64,000 bases of DNA from Lachnoclostridium sp. Marseille-P6806 (lineage in GTDB: Bacteria > Bacillota > Clostridia > Lachnospirales > Lachnospiraceae): assembly GCF_900625025.1 (NCBI RefSeq), contig NZ_LR130575.1, forward strand, positions 62,001 through 126,000, in the 5' to 3' direction. Shown in pieces: positions 20,061 through 29,500 of this stretch. A program made the position numbers and the translations under genes. Every line of letters begins with the position of its first letter. The first letter of the stretch is position 1. The notes beneath the pieces were generated by a model. The model did no database searches and was not told the origin of the DNA. It saw nothing but the letters and a program-made list of their open reading frames with translations.

Positions 20061-20759
20061 ATGAGCAGAATCATTCTTAAGCTGAGCGGCGAGGCACTGG
20101 CCGGGGACCGCAGAACAGGCTTCGATGAGGAGACGGTCCGCCGGGTGGCGCGTCAGGTTCGGCGTCTGGTGGAGGCCGGTCACGAGATCGGCGTGGTGAC
20201 CGGCGGCGGAAACTTCTGGAGAGGGCGCACCGGCAACGAGATCGATCGGGTCAAGGCCGATCAGATCGGTATGCTGGCCACGGTCATGAACTGTATTTAC
20301 GTGTCGGAGATTTTCCGGACGGAGGGCATGATGACCAGCGTGCTGACGCCTTTTGAGATAGGGGGCTTTACGAAGCTCTTTTCCAAGGACAGGGCCAGCA
20401 AATATTTTGCCCACCACATGGTCGTCTTTTTTGCGGGCGGGACGGGGCATCCGTTTTTCTCGACCGACACCGGCGTGGTGCTCCGGGCGATCGAGGTCGA
20501 TGCGGACTGTATTCTCATGGCGAAGAGCATCGACGGCGTCTATGACAGCGATCCGGCAAAGAACCCGGAGGCAAAGCGCTTTGACACCATTTCCATCGAC
20601 GAGGTGATCGCGAGGAACCTTCAGGCAGTGGACATGACGGCGTCGATTCTTGCAAAGGAGAACCGGATGCCGATCCGCATCTTTGCCCTGCAGGAGGAGA
20701 ACAGCATCGTCCGCGCGGCAGAGGGAAATCAGGGCGGAACAACAATCACGGTTGACTGA
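20061..20759 (+). CDS. pyrH: UMP kinase
   Basis: PyrH phosphorylates UMP to UDP, the first step from UMP to all pyrimidine nucleotides. The 232-residue protein of the amino-acid-kinase fold shows 'MSRIILKLSGEALAGDRR', 'EIGVVTGGGNFWRGR', 'FFAGGTGHPFFSTDTGVVLRA' and the late 'DMTASILAKEN'. The ATG at 20061 is preceded by ATGGAG, and the family N-terminus starts there. The open frame back to 19968 is not used. It heads the pyrH-frr-uppS-cdsA-dxr-rseP-ispG-polC run but is cut off from rpsB-tsf. Confidence 0.97.
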   Translation: MSRIILKLSGEALAGDRRTGFDEETVRRVARQVRRLVEAGHEIGVVTGGGNFWRGRTGNEIDRVKADQIGMLATVMNCIYVSEIFRTEGMMTSVLTPFEIGGFTKLFSKDRASKYFAHHMVVFFAGGTGHPFFSTDTGVVLRAIEVDADCILMAKSIDGVYDSDPAKNPEAKRFDTISIDEVIARNLQAVDMTASILAKENRMPIRIFALQEENSIVRAAEGNQGGTTITVD

Positions 20760-20777
20760 CAAAACAGGAGTGAGGCC

Positions 20778-21332
20778 ATGAATGAAAGACTGAAAGGGTA
20801 CGATGAGAAGATGATCAAAACAGTGGAGTTTCTCCGGACGGATCTGGCGTCGATCCGCGCGGGGCGTGCGAATCCTCATGTTCTTGATAAGCTTCGTGTG
20901 GATTATTACGGCACGCCGTCACCGATTCAGCAGGTCGCGAACGTCTCCGTGCCGGAGGCGCGCATCATTGAGATCAAGCCGTGGGACAAGAGCATGATCA
21001 AGGATATCAACCGCGCGATTCTTGCGAGCGATGTCGGGATCACGCCGATCACCGACGCGTCCTCGATCCGCCTTGTGTTTCCTGAGCTTACGGAGGAGCG
21101 CCGCCGGGATCTTTCCAAGGAGATCCGCAAGCACGGCGAGGAGGCGAAAATTGCGATCCGCAACGTGCGCCGAGACGGCAATGATGCCTTGAAGAAGCTC
21201 ACGAAGACCGAGGATGTGTCGGAGGACGAGGTAAAGGATCTGCAGGATGAGCTGCAGAAGCTCACGGATAAGTACGGAAAGGATATTGATGCTGCGATCG
21301 AGGCAAAGACCAAGGAGATCATGACGGTCTGA
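20778..21332 (+). CDS. frr: ribosome recycling factor
   Basis: RRF splits post-termination ribosomes together with EF-G. The 184-residue protein has the usual size and signatures 'TVEFLRTDLASIRAGRANPHVLD', 'VPEARIIEIKPWDKSMIKDI' and 'LTEERRRDLSKEIRKHGEEAKIAIRNVRRD'. AGGAGTGAGGCC precedes the ATG. It lies 18 bases after pyrH. Confidence 0.98.
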   Translation: MNERLKGYDEKMIKTVEFLRTDLASIRAGRANPHVLDKLRVDYYGTPSPIQQVANVSVPEARIIEIKPWDKSMIKDINRAILASDVGITPITDASSIRLVFPELTEERRRDLSKEIRKHGEEAKIAIRNVRRDGNDALKKLTKTEDVSEDEVKDLQDELQKLTDKYGKDIDAAIEAKTKEIMTV

Positions 21333-21456
21333 CGCCCCGCGGCAGCGGCAGGGATATAGAGGCAGCGACAGTGAGCAGGCAGGTGTTCCGGGGAATTTGC
21401 AGGAGCGTCTGCCTGTATGTCGATCAATCGGACGAAAGGAAGCATTTCCGGGGCGT

Positions 21457-22182
21457 ATGGAACAGGAGAGGCAGGAAAGACAGATTCCCAGACATGTGGC
21501 GATCATCATGGACGGAAACGGACGTTGGGCGAAAAAGCGGGGGCTCCCCCGCACCATGGGGCATGCGCAGGGCGCGCGGGTGGTCGAGCAGATCCTTGAG
21601 GACGCAAAAGACATGGGGATACGGTATCTCACGGTCTATGCGTTTTCGACGGAGAACTGGAGCCGACCGGCCGCAGAGGTAAAGGCGCTGATGAACCTTC
21701 TTCGCACATATATGAAGACAAGCCTTGCGAAGTGTGCGAAAAACAACGTCTGCATCCGGGTGATCGGCGACAAGTCAAAGCTCGACGAGGATCTGCAGGC
21801 ATCAATTGCGGAGCTCGAAAAGGAGACGGCGGACAACGACGGGACAGGCTTCCAGATTGCGATCAACTACGGGGGAAGAGACGAGCTCGTCCGTGCGGCG
21901 CGCCGGCTTGCCGCTGCGGCGGCTGAGGGAACGCTCCGCCCCGGGGAAATTTCGGAGCAGAGTATTTCGGATGCTCTGGACACAGCGGGGATTCCGGATC
22001 CGGATCTTCTGATCCGCACCTGCGGCGAGCTGCGCATCTCCAATTTCATGATCTGGCAGAGCGCCTACACGGAGTATTACTTCACGGAGACGGCGTGGCC
22101 GGATTTCACAAGGGCGGAGCTGGAGAGAGCGGTGGAGGCCTATCAGCGCCGGGAACGCCGCTATGGAGGACTGGTGCAGTGA
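21457..22182 (+). CDS. uppS: isoprenyl transferase (undecaprenyl diphosphate synthase type)
   Basis: This cis-prenyltransferase condenses isopentenyl diphosphate units to make undecaprenyl diphosphate, the lipid carrier for peptidoglycan. The 241-residue product shows 'PRHVAIIMDGNGRWAKKRGLPRTMGH' with the catalytic Asp, 'LTVYAFSTENWSRP', and the C-terminal 'DLLIRTCGELRISNFMIWQ...YTEYYFTETAWPDF'. The ATG at 21457 gives the family N-terminus. Its ribosome site is weak, with only GGGG nearby. It overlaps cdsA in GTGA form. Confidence 0.96.
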   Translation: MEQERQERQIPRHVAIIMDGNGRWAKKRGLPRTMGHAQGARVVEQILEDAKDMGIRYLTVYAFSTENWSRPAAEVKALMNLLRTYMKTSLAKCAKNNVCIRVIGDKSKLDEDLQASIAELEKETADNDGTGFQIAINYGGRDELVRAARRLAAAAAEGTLRPGEISEQSISDALDTAGIPDPDLLIRTCGELRISNFMIWQSAYTEYYFTETAWPDFTRAELERAVEAYQRRERRYGGLVQ

Positions 22183-23012
22183 AAACTCGTGTGCTCAGCG
22201 GTGTTGCCATCGCGCTGGTAACGATAGCCGCCGGGTGGTTTGGCGGCTATACCGTCGGATTTATTCTGCTGATCTGCTCTCTGACCGGCTATTTTGAGCT
22301 GTGCCGGGCGTGCCGGGTCGTTCCGGAGAAAGGGCAGAGCGGTCTCTCCGCGGCCGGTCTGGCGGCGACGGTAATCTATTATCTCGGCATCATGTTCGGC
22401 GGACGCTATATCGGCCCGGACTTTTTTACGCTCACGGTGATCGTGCTTCTGCTCCTTGTGCAGATGGCGGTCTATGTGTTCTGCTATCCGAAGTACTGCG
22501 CGGAGCAGGTCATGGCTTCGCTGTTCAGCTTCGTGTACTGTCCCGTCATGATGAGCTTCATCTACCGGGCGCGGCTTCTGCCTCACGGTCTGTATGTGTT
22601 CGCGCTGATCTTTTTCTGCACGTGGATCTGTGACTCCTGCGCCTACTTTGCGGGACGCGCGTTCGGCCGCCGGAAGCTCGCCCCGGTGCTCAGCCCGAAA
22701 AAGACTGTGGAGGGCTCGATCGGCGGGATCCTCGGCTCTGTCGTGCTGTGCTTCCTGCTGGCTCTGATGCTGCAGCACAATTATCCCGAGGAGGATACGG
22801 TGGGCTTCCGGCTGGCGTTTATTGTGATCGGCTTCGTCGGGGCGGCCGTCAGCGAGATCGGGGATCTGGCGGCGTCCGCCATCAAGCGCAACCATGACAT
22901 CAAGGATTACGGGAGCTGTATTCCCGGACACGGCGGCATCATGGACCGCTTTGACAGCGTAATTTTTACGACGCCGATCATTTATTTTCTGGCCGTGCTT
23001 CTTCTGACCTGA
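22179..23012 (+). CDS. cdsA: phosphatidate cytidylyltransferase
   Basis: CdsA makes CDP-diacylglycerol from phosphatidate and CTP at the membrane. The 277-residue protein has about eight helices. The signature is 'TWICDSCAYFAGRAFGRRKLAPVLSPKKTVEGSIGG' and the C-terminal motif is 'SEIGDLAASAIKRNHDIKDYGSCIPGHGGIMDRFDS'. The start is a GTG that overlaps the uppS stop and follows TGGAGGA. This beats the longer frame inside uppS. Confidence 0.95.
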   Translation: MKTRVLSGVAIALVTIAAGWFGGYTVGFILLICSLTGYFELCRACRVVPEKGQSGLSAAGLAATVIYYLGIMFGGRYIGPDFFTLTVIVLLLLVQMAVYVFCYPKYCAEQVMASLFSFVYCPVMMSFIYRARLLPHGLYVFALIFFCTWICDSCAYFAGRAFGRRKLAPVLSPKKTVEGSIGGILGSVVLCFLLALMLQHNYPEEDTVGFRLAFIVIGFVGAAVSEIGDLAASAIKRNHDIKDYGSCIPGHGGIMDRFDSVIFTTPIIYFLAVLLLT

Positions 23013-23131
23013 CGGCAGGGCGGACCGGCAGGACGGGAAAAAGCGGAGCTCTCGCGTGGGCTTGCGCGATTTTTACAGTGCGTGCTCTGCGTTGTCCTGC
23101 ATAAAGCGCTGCGGCATGAGGATTTATTATT

Positions 23132-24292
23132 ATGAAGCAAATTACGATTATCGGATCGACCGGCTCCATCGGCACGCAGGCGTTGGATATCATACGGAAT
23201 TACAGGGAGGAACTCGGCGTCGCCGCGCTGGCGGCGGGACGGAATGTGAGCGGCCTTGAGGCGCAGATCCGCGAGTTCCGTCCGAAGCTTGCGGCGCTCT
23301 GGGAGGAGCGGGCGGCGGAGGAGCTCCGCGCGCGGGTCAGCGATCTGCCGGTGCGGATCGTTTCCGGCATGGATGGACTGCTTGAAATCGCGTCGATGGA
23401 CGAGGGTGAGATTTTTCTGAACGCCGTGGTCGGGATGATCGGGATCCGACCGACGCTGGCGGCCATTGCGGCAGGGAAAACCATTGCGCTCGCAAACAAG
23501 GAGACGCTGGTGACGGCGGGGCATCTGATCATGCCGGCGGTCCGGGAGGCGGGGGTGACGCTTCTTCCGGTAGACAGCGAGCACAGCGCGATCTTTCAGT
23601 GCATGAACGGAGAGCCGGCCGGGAGAGTGCGCCGCATCCTCCTCACCTGCTCGGGCGGCACGTTCCGCGGCAGGACGCGGGAGCAGCTCGTCCATATGAC
23701 GGCAAAGGATGCGCTGAAGAATCCGAACTGGAGCATGGGCAGCAAGGTCACGATCGATTCGGCTTCATTGGTGAACAAGGGACTGGAGGTGATGGAGGCG
23801 AGCTGGCTTTTCGGCGTCCCGGCCGAGAGGATCGAGGTGCTGGTGCAGCCGCAGAGCCTGTGTCATTCCGCCGTGGAATATGTGGACGGTTCGATTATGG
23901 CGCAGCTTGCCTATCCGGATATGCACCTGCCGATTCAGTATGCGTTTTTTTATCCTGACCGGAAAGAGCTGGAGATCCCCGTGCTGTCGCTCGAGGAGAT
24001 CGCTGCCATACGCTTTGAAAAGCCGGATACCGATACGTTCCGCGGACTTCCGCTGGCGTACCGCGCGGCGGCGGCCGGGGGAAGCATGCCCACGGTGTTC
24101 AACGCCTCGAACGAGGAGGCGGTCGCATGCTTCATGAGAGATGAAATCGAGTTTCTGGAGATCTATGAGCTGATCGAGGGAGCAATGGAGGCGGTCCCGC
24201 TGATCCGGGAGCCGTCACTCGGGGAAATTCTCGAGACGGAGCGTCTCAGCCGGAAGTATGTGCAGGGGCGCATCTCCTCCGAGGGACGCTGA
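23132..24292 (+). CDS. dxr: 1-deoxy-D-xylulose 5-phosphate reductoisomerase
   Basis: Dxr catalyses the first committed step of the MEP isoprenoid pathway, using NADPH and a divalent metal. The 386-residue protein has the nucleotide-binding 'ITIIGSTGSIGTQALDII', the active-site loop 'LLPVDSEHSAIFQC' and 'SMGSKVTIDSASLVNKGLEVMEA'. Together with ispG downstream it supplies IPP for the uppS reaction encoded just upstream. The 119-base spacer before it holds no other feature I can support. Confidence 0.97.
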   Translation: MKQITIIGSTGSIGTQALDIIRNYREELGVAALAAGRNVSGLEAQIREFRPKLAALWEERAAEELRARVSDLPVRIVSGMDGLLEIASMDEGEIFLNAVVGMIGIRPTLAAIAAGKTIALANKETLVTAGHLIMPAVREAGVTLLPVDSEHSAIFQCMNGEPAGRVRRILLTCSGGTFRGRTREQLVHMTAKDALKNPNWSMGSKVTIDSASLVNKGLEVMEASWLFGVPAERIEVLVQPQSLCHSAVEYVDGSIMAQLAYPDMHLPIQYAFFYPDRKELEIPVLSLEEIAAIRFEKPDTDTFRGLPLAYRAAAAGGSMPTVFNASNEEAVACFMRDEIEFLEIYELIEGAMEAVPLIREPSLGEILETERLSRKYVQGRISSEGR

Positions 24293-24334
24293 GTACGGTT
24301 CCGGCCTTGTTCCGCTTGGTATTGAGGAAAAAAT

Positions 24335-25387
24335 ATGTCCATGCTTGTCAGTGTTCTGATTTTTCTTCTCATTTTCGGAGTGATCGTCACAGCGCATGAG
24401 CTGGGGCATTTCGCCATCGCCCGCAGAAACGGCATCCGTGTCCGCGCCTTTGATCTCGGCATGGGGCCGACGTTCCTGCACAGGAAGTTCGGGGAGACGG
24501 ATTTCTGTCTCAAGGCCTTTCCCATCGGCGGTGCCTGCATCTTTGACGGGATGCCAGGGGAGGAGAGCGCGTCGGATGCGCATTCGTTCGCGGGGGCGTC
24601 TGTCTGGGCCCGGATTGCGACGGTGCTGGCGGGGCCGGCGGCGAACTTTCTCATCGGCTTTGTTCTGGCAGTGATCATCGCCGCGTTCAGCGGTACGGAC
24701 CGCCCGGTGGTCGGCTCCGTCATGGAGGGCTCTGCGGCGGAGGCGGCCGGCATCGAGGCTGGCGATGTGATTACGCGGATCAACGGGCGGGCGATTCATC
24801 TTTACCGGGAGGTCCGTCTGGAATCCATGATGAATTACGGGGAGACGATGGACATCCGTCTTCTGCGGGACGGAGAGGTGCTGACCGTCACGCTGACGCC
24901 GCGCTATGATGAGACGGACGGACGGTATTACATCGGCATCATCGGCAGCGGGGAGTATACGGAGTGCCGCGGCTTTGATGTGTTCCGCTGCGGCTATTAC
25001 GAGTGTGAATACTGGTTTCGCGCGACATGGCAGTCCATCGGGCTGATCTTCCGCGGGCATTTCTCCAGCAAGGATCTGTCGGGACCGGTGGGCGTGGTCA
25101 AGGCGGTGGACGATACGTATCAGGCGACGAGGCCCTACGGGATTCCCACCATGATTCTCAGCTTCATGAATCTGACGCTGCTGCTCACCATCAATCTGGG
25201 GATCATGAATTTGCTCCCCATCCCTGCGCTGGACGGCGGGCGGCTCCTCATCTACCTCGTCGAGGCGATCCGCAGAAAGCCGCTGTCCGCAGAGAAAGAG
25301 GGCCTTGTGACGATGGCGGGGGCGATCGCGCTGGCGGCGCTGATGGTATTTGTGCTGTTTCAGGACATTACGAGATTTTTTGAATAA
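24335..25387 (+). CDS. rseP: RIP metalloprotease RseP (site-2 protease family)
   Basis: This intramembrane zinc protease of family M50B cleaves membrane anchors of anti-sigma factors and signal-peptide remnants. The 350-residue protein has HExxH at H21-H25 ('TAHELGHFAIARR'), a PDZ domain near 120-190 and the second metal motif 'LPIPALDGGRLLIYLVEAI' close to the C-terminus. Four membrane segments are visible. It lies between dxr and ispG, as in many Firmicutes. Confidence 0.95.
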   Translation: MSMLVSVLIFLLIFGVIVTAHELGHFAIARRNGIRVRAFDLGMGPTFLHRKFGETDFCLKAFPIGGACIFDGMPGEESASDAHSFAGASVWARIATVLAGPAANFLIGFVLAVIIAAFSGTDRPVVGSVMEGSAAEAAGIEAGDVITRINGRAIHLYREVRLESMMNYGETMDIRLLRDGEVLTVTLTPRYDETDGRYYIGIIGSGEYTECRGFDVFRCGYYECEYWFRATWQSIGLIFRGHFSSKDLSGPVGVVKAVDDTYQATRPYGIPTMILSFMNLTLLLTINLGIMNLLPIPALDGGRLLIYLVEAIRRKPLSAEKEGLVTMAGAIALAALMVFVLFQDITRFFE

Positions 25388-25435
25388 AGTTTTTTTGCAG
25401 GCGGAGAGAGCTTTTCATATTAGAAGAGGCCGGTT

Positions 25436-26497
25436 ATGACATATCGTGAGCATACAAAAGAAGTAAAGATAGGAAACCGCGTCATCGGAGGAGGAAATCC
25501 GATTCTGATTCAGTCGATGACCAACACGCGCACGCAGGACGTCGAGGCGACGGTGGCGCAGATCCTTCGTCTCGAGGAGGCGGGCTGCGACATCATCCGC
25601 TGTACCTGCCCGGACGAGGAGTCGGCAAGGGCGATCGGCGAGATACGCCGGCGGATCCATATCCCACTGGTGGCGGATATTCACTTCAATTACCGCATGG
25701 CAATCGAGGCCATCCGCAGCGGTGCGGACAAGGTGCGCATCAATCCGGGCAACATCGGCGGAGAGGATAAGCTGGCAAAGGTGGTCGCGGAGGCGAAAGA
25801 GCACGGCGTGCCGATCCGCGTCGGTGTTAATTCCGGCTCTCTCGAGCGCGAGATGATCGCGAAGTACGGCGGAGTGACCGCGCAGGGGCTGGTGGACAGC
25901 GCGCTCGATAAGGTCCGCATGATCGAGAACTGCGGCTATGACCGCATCGTCATCAGCATCAAGTCCTCGGATGTTCTGATGTGCATCGAGGCGCATGAGC
26001 TGCTGGCAAAGCAGACGGATTATCCGCTTCATGTCGGCATTACCGAGGCGGGGACACTGTGGAGCGGCAACATCAAGTCCTCGATCGGCCTCGGGGTGAT
26101 CCTCCATGCGGGCATCGGCGATACCATCCGCGTGTCCCTGTCGGGCGATCCGGTGGAGGAGGTCCGTACGGCAAAGCTTCTTCTGCGCACGCTGGGACTG
26201 CGCAGGGGCGGCATCGAGGTGGTATCCTGTCCTACCTGCGGACGCACGCGCATTGATCTCATCGGCCTTGCGGACCGGGTTGAGGCGATGGTGGAGTCCT
26301 ACCCGGCGCTGGACATCAAGGTGGCGGTGATGGGCTGCGCCGTGAACGGACCCGGAGAGGCCAGAGAGGCGGACATCGGCATTGCCGGCGGAGACGGAGA
26401 GGGAATTCTCATCAAAAAGGGGCAGATTGTGAAAAAGTTTCCGGAGGAGCAGCTTCTCGCAGTGCTGAAAGACGAGCTGGATCACTGGAACGAGTAG
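25436..26497 (+). CDS. ispG: 4-hydroxy-3-methylbut-2-enyl diphosphate synthase
   Basis: IspG (GcpE) is the [4Fe-4S] enzyme of the penultimate MEP step. The 353-residue protein has 'PILIQSMTNTRTQDV', 'PLVADIHFNYRMAIEAI' and 'KVRINPGNIG'. The cluster cysteines are in 'SCPTCGRTRIDL' and 'VMGCAVNGPGEAREADIG'. The ATG is preceded by GAGG. The following 54 bases contain a CG-rich hairpin without a T-run before polC. Confidence 0.97.
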   Translation: MTYREHTKEVKIGNRVIGGGNPILIQSMTNTRTQDVEATVAQILRLEEAGCDIIRCTCPDEESARAIGEIRRRIHIPLVADIHFNYRMAIEAIRSGADKVRINPGNIGGEDKLAKVVAEAKEHGVPIRVGVNSGSLEREMIAKYGGVTAQGLVDSALDKVRMIENCGYDRIVISIKSSDVLMCIEAHELLAKQTDYPLHVGITEAGTLWSGNIKSSIGLGVILHAGIGDTIRVSLSGDPVEEVRTAKLLLRTLGLRRGGIEVVSCPTCGRTRIDLIGLADRVEAMVESYPALDIKVAVMGCAVNGPGEAREADIGIAGGDGEGILIKKGQIVKKFPEEQLLAVLKDELDHWNE

Positions 26498-26551
26498 AGA
26501 ACGCCCCGAAGCGCCTGCCGGAGAACCGGAGGCGGGCGGATAAAGGAGATC

Positions 26552-29500
26552 ATGGCAAAACCGTTTTTTGAAGTTTTTCCGAGAATGCAGGTCACGAAGG
26601 AGCTGCATGATATGTTTTCCGAGACCGGGGTGGAAAAGCTGGCGACGAACCGCGAGCATACCCGGTACAAGTTGACGGTCCGTTCCGAACATCTGATTCA
26701 CAGAAAATATATTTCCTCAATGGAGCAGGCTCTCGTCCGTCAGGTGTTCACCCAGCCGGGGACCGAGGTCTATATCCGGGATCTCTACACGCTGTCCTCG
26801 CAGTTTGGCCCGGAGTCCCTGATGCGGGCATACCGGGACAGCCTCGCGTTTGAATTCGGTCTCCGCTCTCGCGTGGCGGCGTCGCTGTTCCGTGAGGCCG
26901 AGATCCGTTATCCTGAGGAAAATGTGATCCGCATCGATCTGGAGGACTCCTGCTTTGCGCGGGATCACGCGGGCCGCATGCAGGAATTTCTGGAGAGAGT
27001 GTTCGGGGAGCGCTGCGGGATCCCTGCGCAGTTTGAGTTCTGCTACCACAGGGCGCCGGAGAAGAAGCTCATTCACGAGGCGCCGGAATGGAAGCCGATG
27101 ACGGAGGAGGCGCTGCGGGCTGCGTCCGCGGGCGCAGCCCGCAGCGGCGCGGAACGGGAAACGGCCGGGGAGCCGTCCGGCGGACGATCAGAGCAGACAA
27201 GGCAGGGTGCCGTTCAGGAGAGAGCGGCGGCGAGAGCGGCAGCAGGAGAGAGCCGGGGCGGCGAAGCGCCGGGAAGCGGCGGACGCGGCACGGTTCCTCC
27301 GCGCCGGGAAAAGAGCGCCCCGGGCGGACGCGGCGGGCGATTCCGGAGAGAGGACAGAGGGGGCTTCGGGGGCGGGTACCGCCGCTCGGAGGATCCGTCC
27401 TGTCTCTACGGCCGCGATATCGATCCCGAGACGCCGGTCATTCCGATTTCGGATATCATCGGCGAAATCGGGGAGGTCACGATCCGCGGCAGGATCATGA
27501 ACGCGGAGAGCAGGGATATCCGCAACAACAAGTCCATCGTGAAGTTCTCGGTGACAGACTTCACGGATTCCATCTGGTGCAAGCTGTTCCTCGGCACGGA
27601 ATATGTCGAGGAGTTTCTGCGTGCCGTAAAGCCGGGCGCTTTCGTCAAGGTGCAGGGAATGACGCAGAACGATTCCTATGATCACGAGGTGGTCATGGGG
27701 TCTCTTCGCGGCGTGCAGTCCATTCCGTCCTTTCTGGTAAAGAGAAAGGATAGCAGCGAGGCAAAGCGTGTGGAGCTTCACTGCCACACGAAGATGAGTG
27801 ATATGGACGGCGTCTCCGAGTGCCGGGATCTGGTGAAGCAGGCCTATGAGTGGGGAATGCCGGCCATCGCCGTCACGGATCACGGGAATGTGCAGGCGTT
27901 TCCGGACGCCGGGCATCTGCGGGCGGAGCTTCTCGATGCGGAGAACCGGAGACGGCGGGAGGAGGGGCTTCCTCCCATGGATACGCAGAAGTTCTTCAAG
28001 GTGATCTATGGCCTTGAATGCTATCTGGTCGACGATCTGAAGCCGGTCGCGGAGCTGGGGAGCCGCGAGAACGCGGGCACCCGGCTTGATTCCTGTACTT
28101 ATACGGTGTTTGATATCGAGACGACGGGACTCTCGGCAGACCGGGACCGCATCATCCAGATCGGCGGCTACCGCGTGGAGCTGTTCCGCGAGGAGCCGGA
28201 GGCGGCGCAGTCATCCGGCGCGGTGGGGACAGAGCAGGGAAAAGAATCGTGGAAAGATGGAGAAGCGGCCGGAGCGGGCGCTCCCGCCGGGAAAATCACG
28301 GGTCGCATCGCGGGGGGATTTTCCGAGCTGATCGACCCGGAAATTCCGATTCCCTATCTTATTCAGAAGCTCACGCAGATCGACGACAATATGGTCATCG
28401 GCCGGGATACGATCGACAAGGTTCTGCCGCGCTTTCTGAAATTCGCGGAGGGGACGGTGCTGGTGGGGCATAACGTTGCCTTTGACTGCGGTTTTCTGAG
28501 AGCCAAGTGCCGGGAGCAGGGGCTTCCCTTTGATTTCACATGGACGGACACCATGGGCATGGCGCGCGCGGAGCTGCCGGGGCACAACAATTACCGTCTG
28601 GAAACCGTGGCCAGAGAGCTGGGGGTCGTGCTGGATCAGCATCACCGGGGTGACGCGGACGCGCTCTGCACGGCGGAGATTTTCTTAAAGCTCCTGCCGC
28701 TTCTCGAAAGGGACGGGGCGGTGACGTTCGGCGTGCTGAACAAGCTGAATGAGAGCAATGCGGATGTCGTGAGCCATCTGAAATATTTTCACTGTATCAT
28801 TCTTGCCAAAAACGTGACGGGGCGGACGAATCTCTATCGTCTTGTGAGCGAATCGCATCTGAAATATTTTGCGCGCAGGCCGCGAATCCCGAAGAGCCTC
28901 CTTGTGAAGTACCGGGAGGGGCTGATACTCGGCTCGGCCTGCGCCATGGGCGAGCTGATGAGCGCCATGATCGACAGCCGCTCGGAGCAGGAGCTCGCGG
29001 GGATCGCGGACTTTTATGATTATCTGGAAATTCAGCCCATCGCCAACAATCGCTTTCTCATCGAGGCGAGAAACCGGAACGGCGAGAAGCGCTATCCGGA
29101 GTTCAACACCGACGAGGATCTCCGGAATCTGAACCGCCGGATCGTGGAGCTGGGGGAGAGGCTCGGAAAGCCCGTCTGCGCTACCTGCGACGTGCATTTC
29201 AAGGACCCGCAGGATGAGATTTACCGGAGCATTCTGCAGCGGGCGATCGGTATTTCCGAGGAGGAGCCGGCGCCTCTGTATCTTCGCACGACGGATGAGA
29301 TGCTCGAGGAGTTTGCCTATCTCGGGCCGAAGAAGTGCGAGGAGGTGGTCGTCACCAATACGCGCCGGATCGCGGATATGATCGACGTGATTTCACCGGT
29401 GCGGCCGGACAAGTGTCCGCCGGTCATTCTTCGTTCCGATGAGCTGCTGCGCGAAATCTGCTACCGCAAGGCGCACGAGATGTACGGGGATCCTCTGCCG

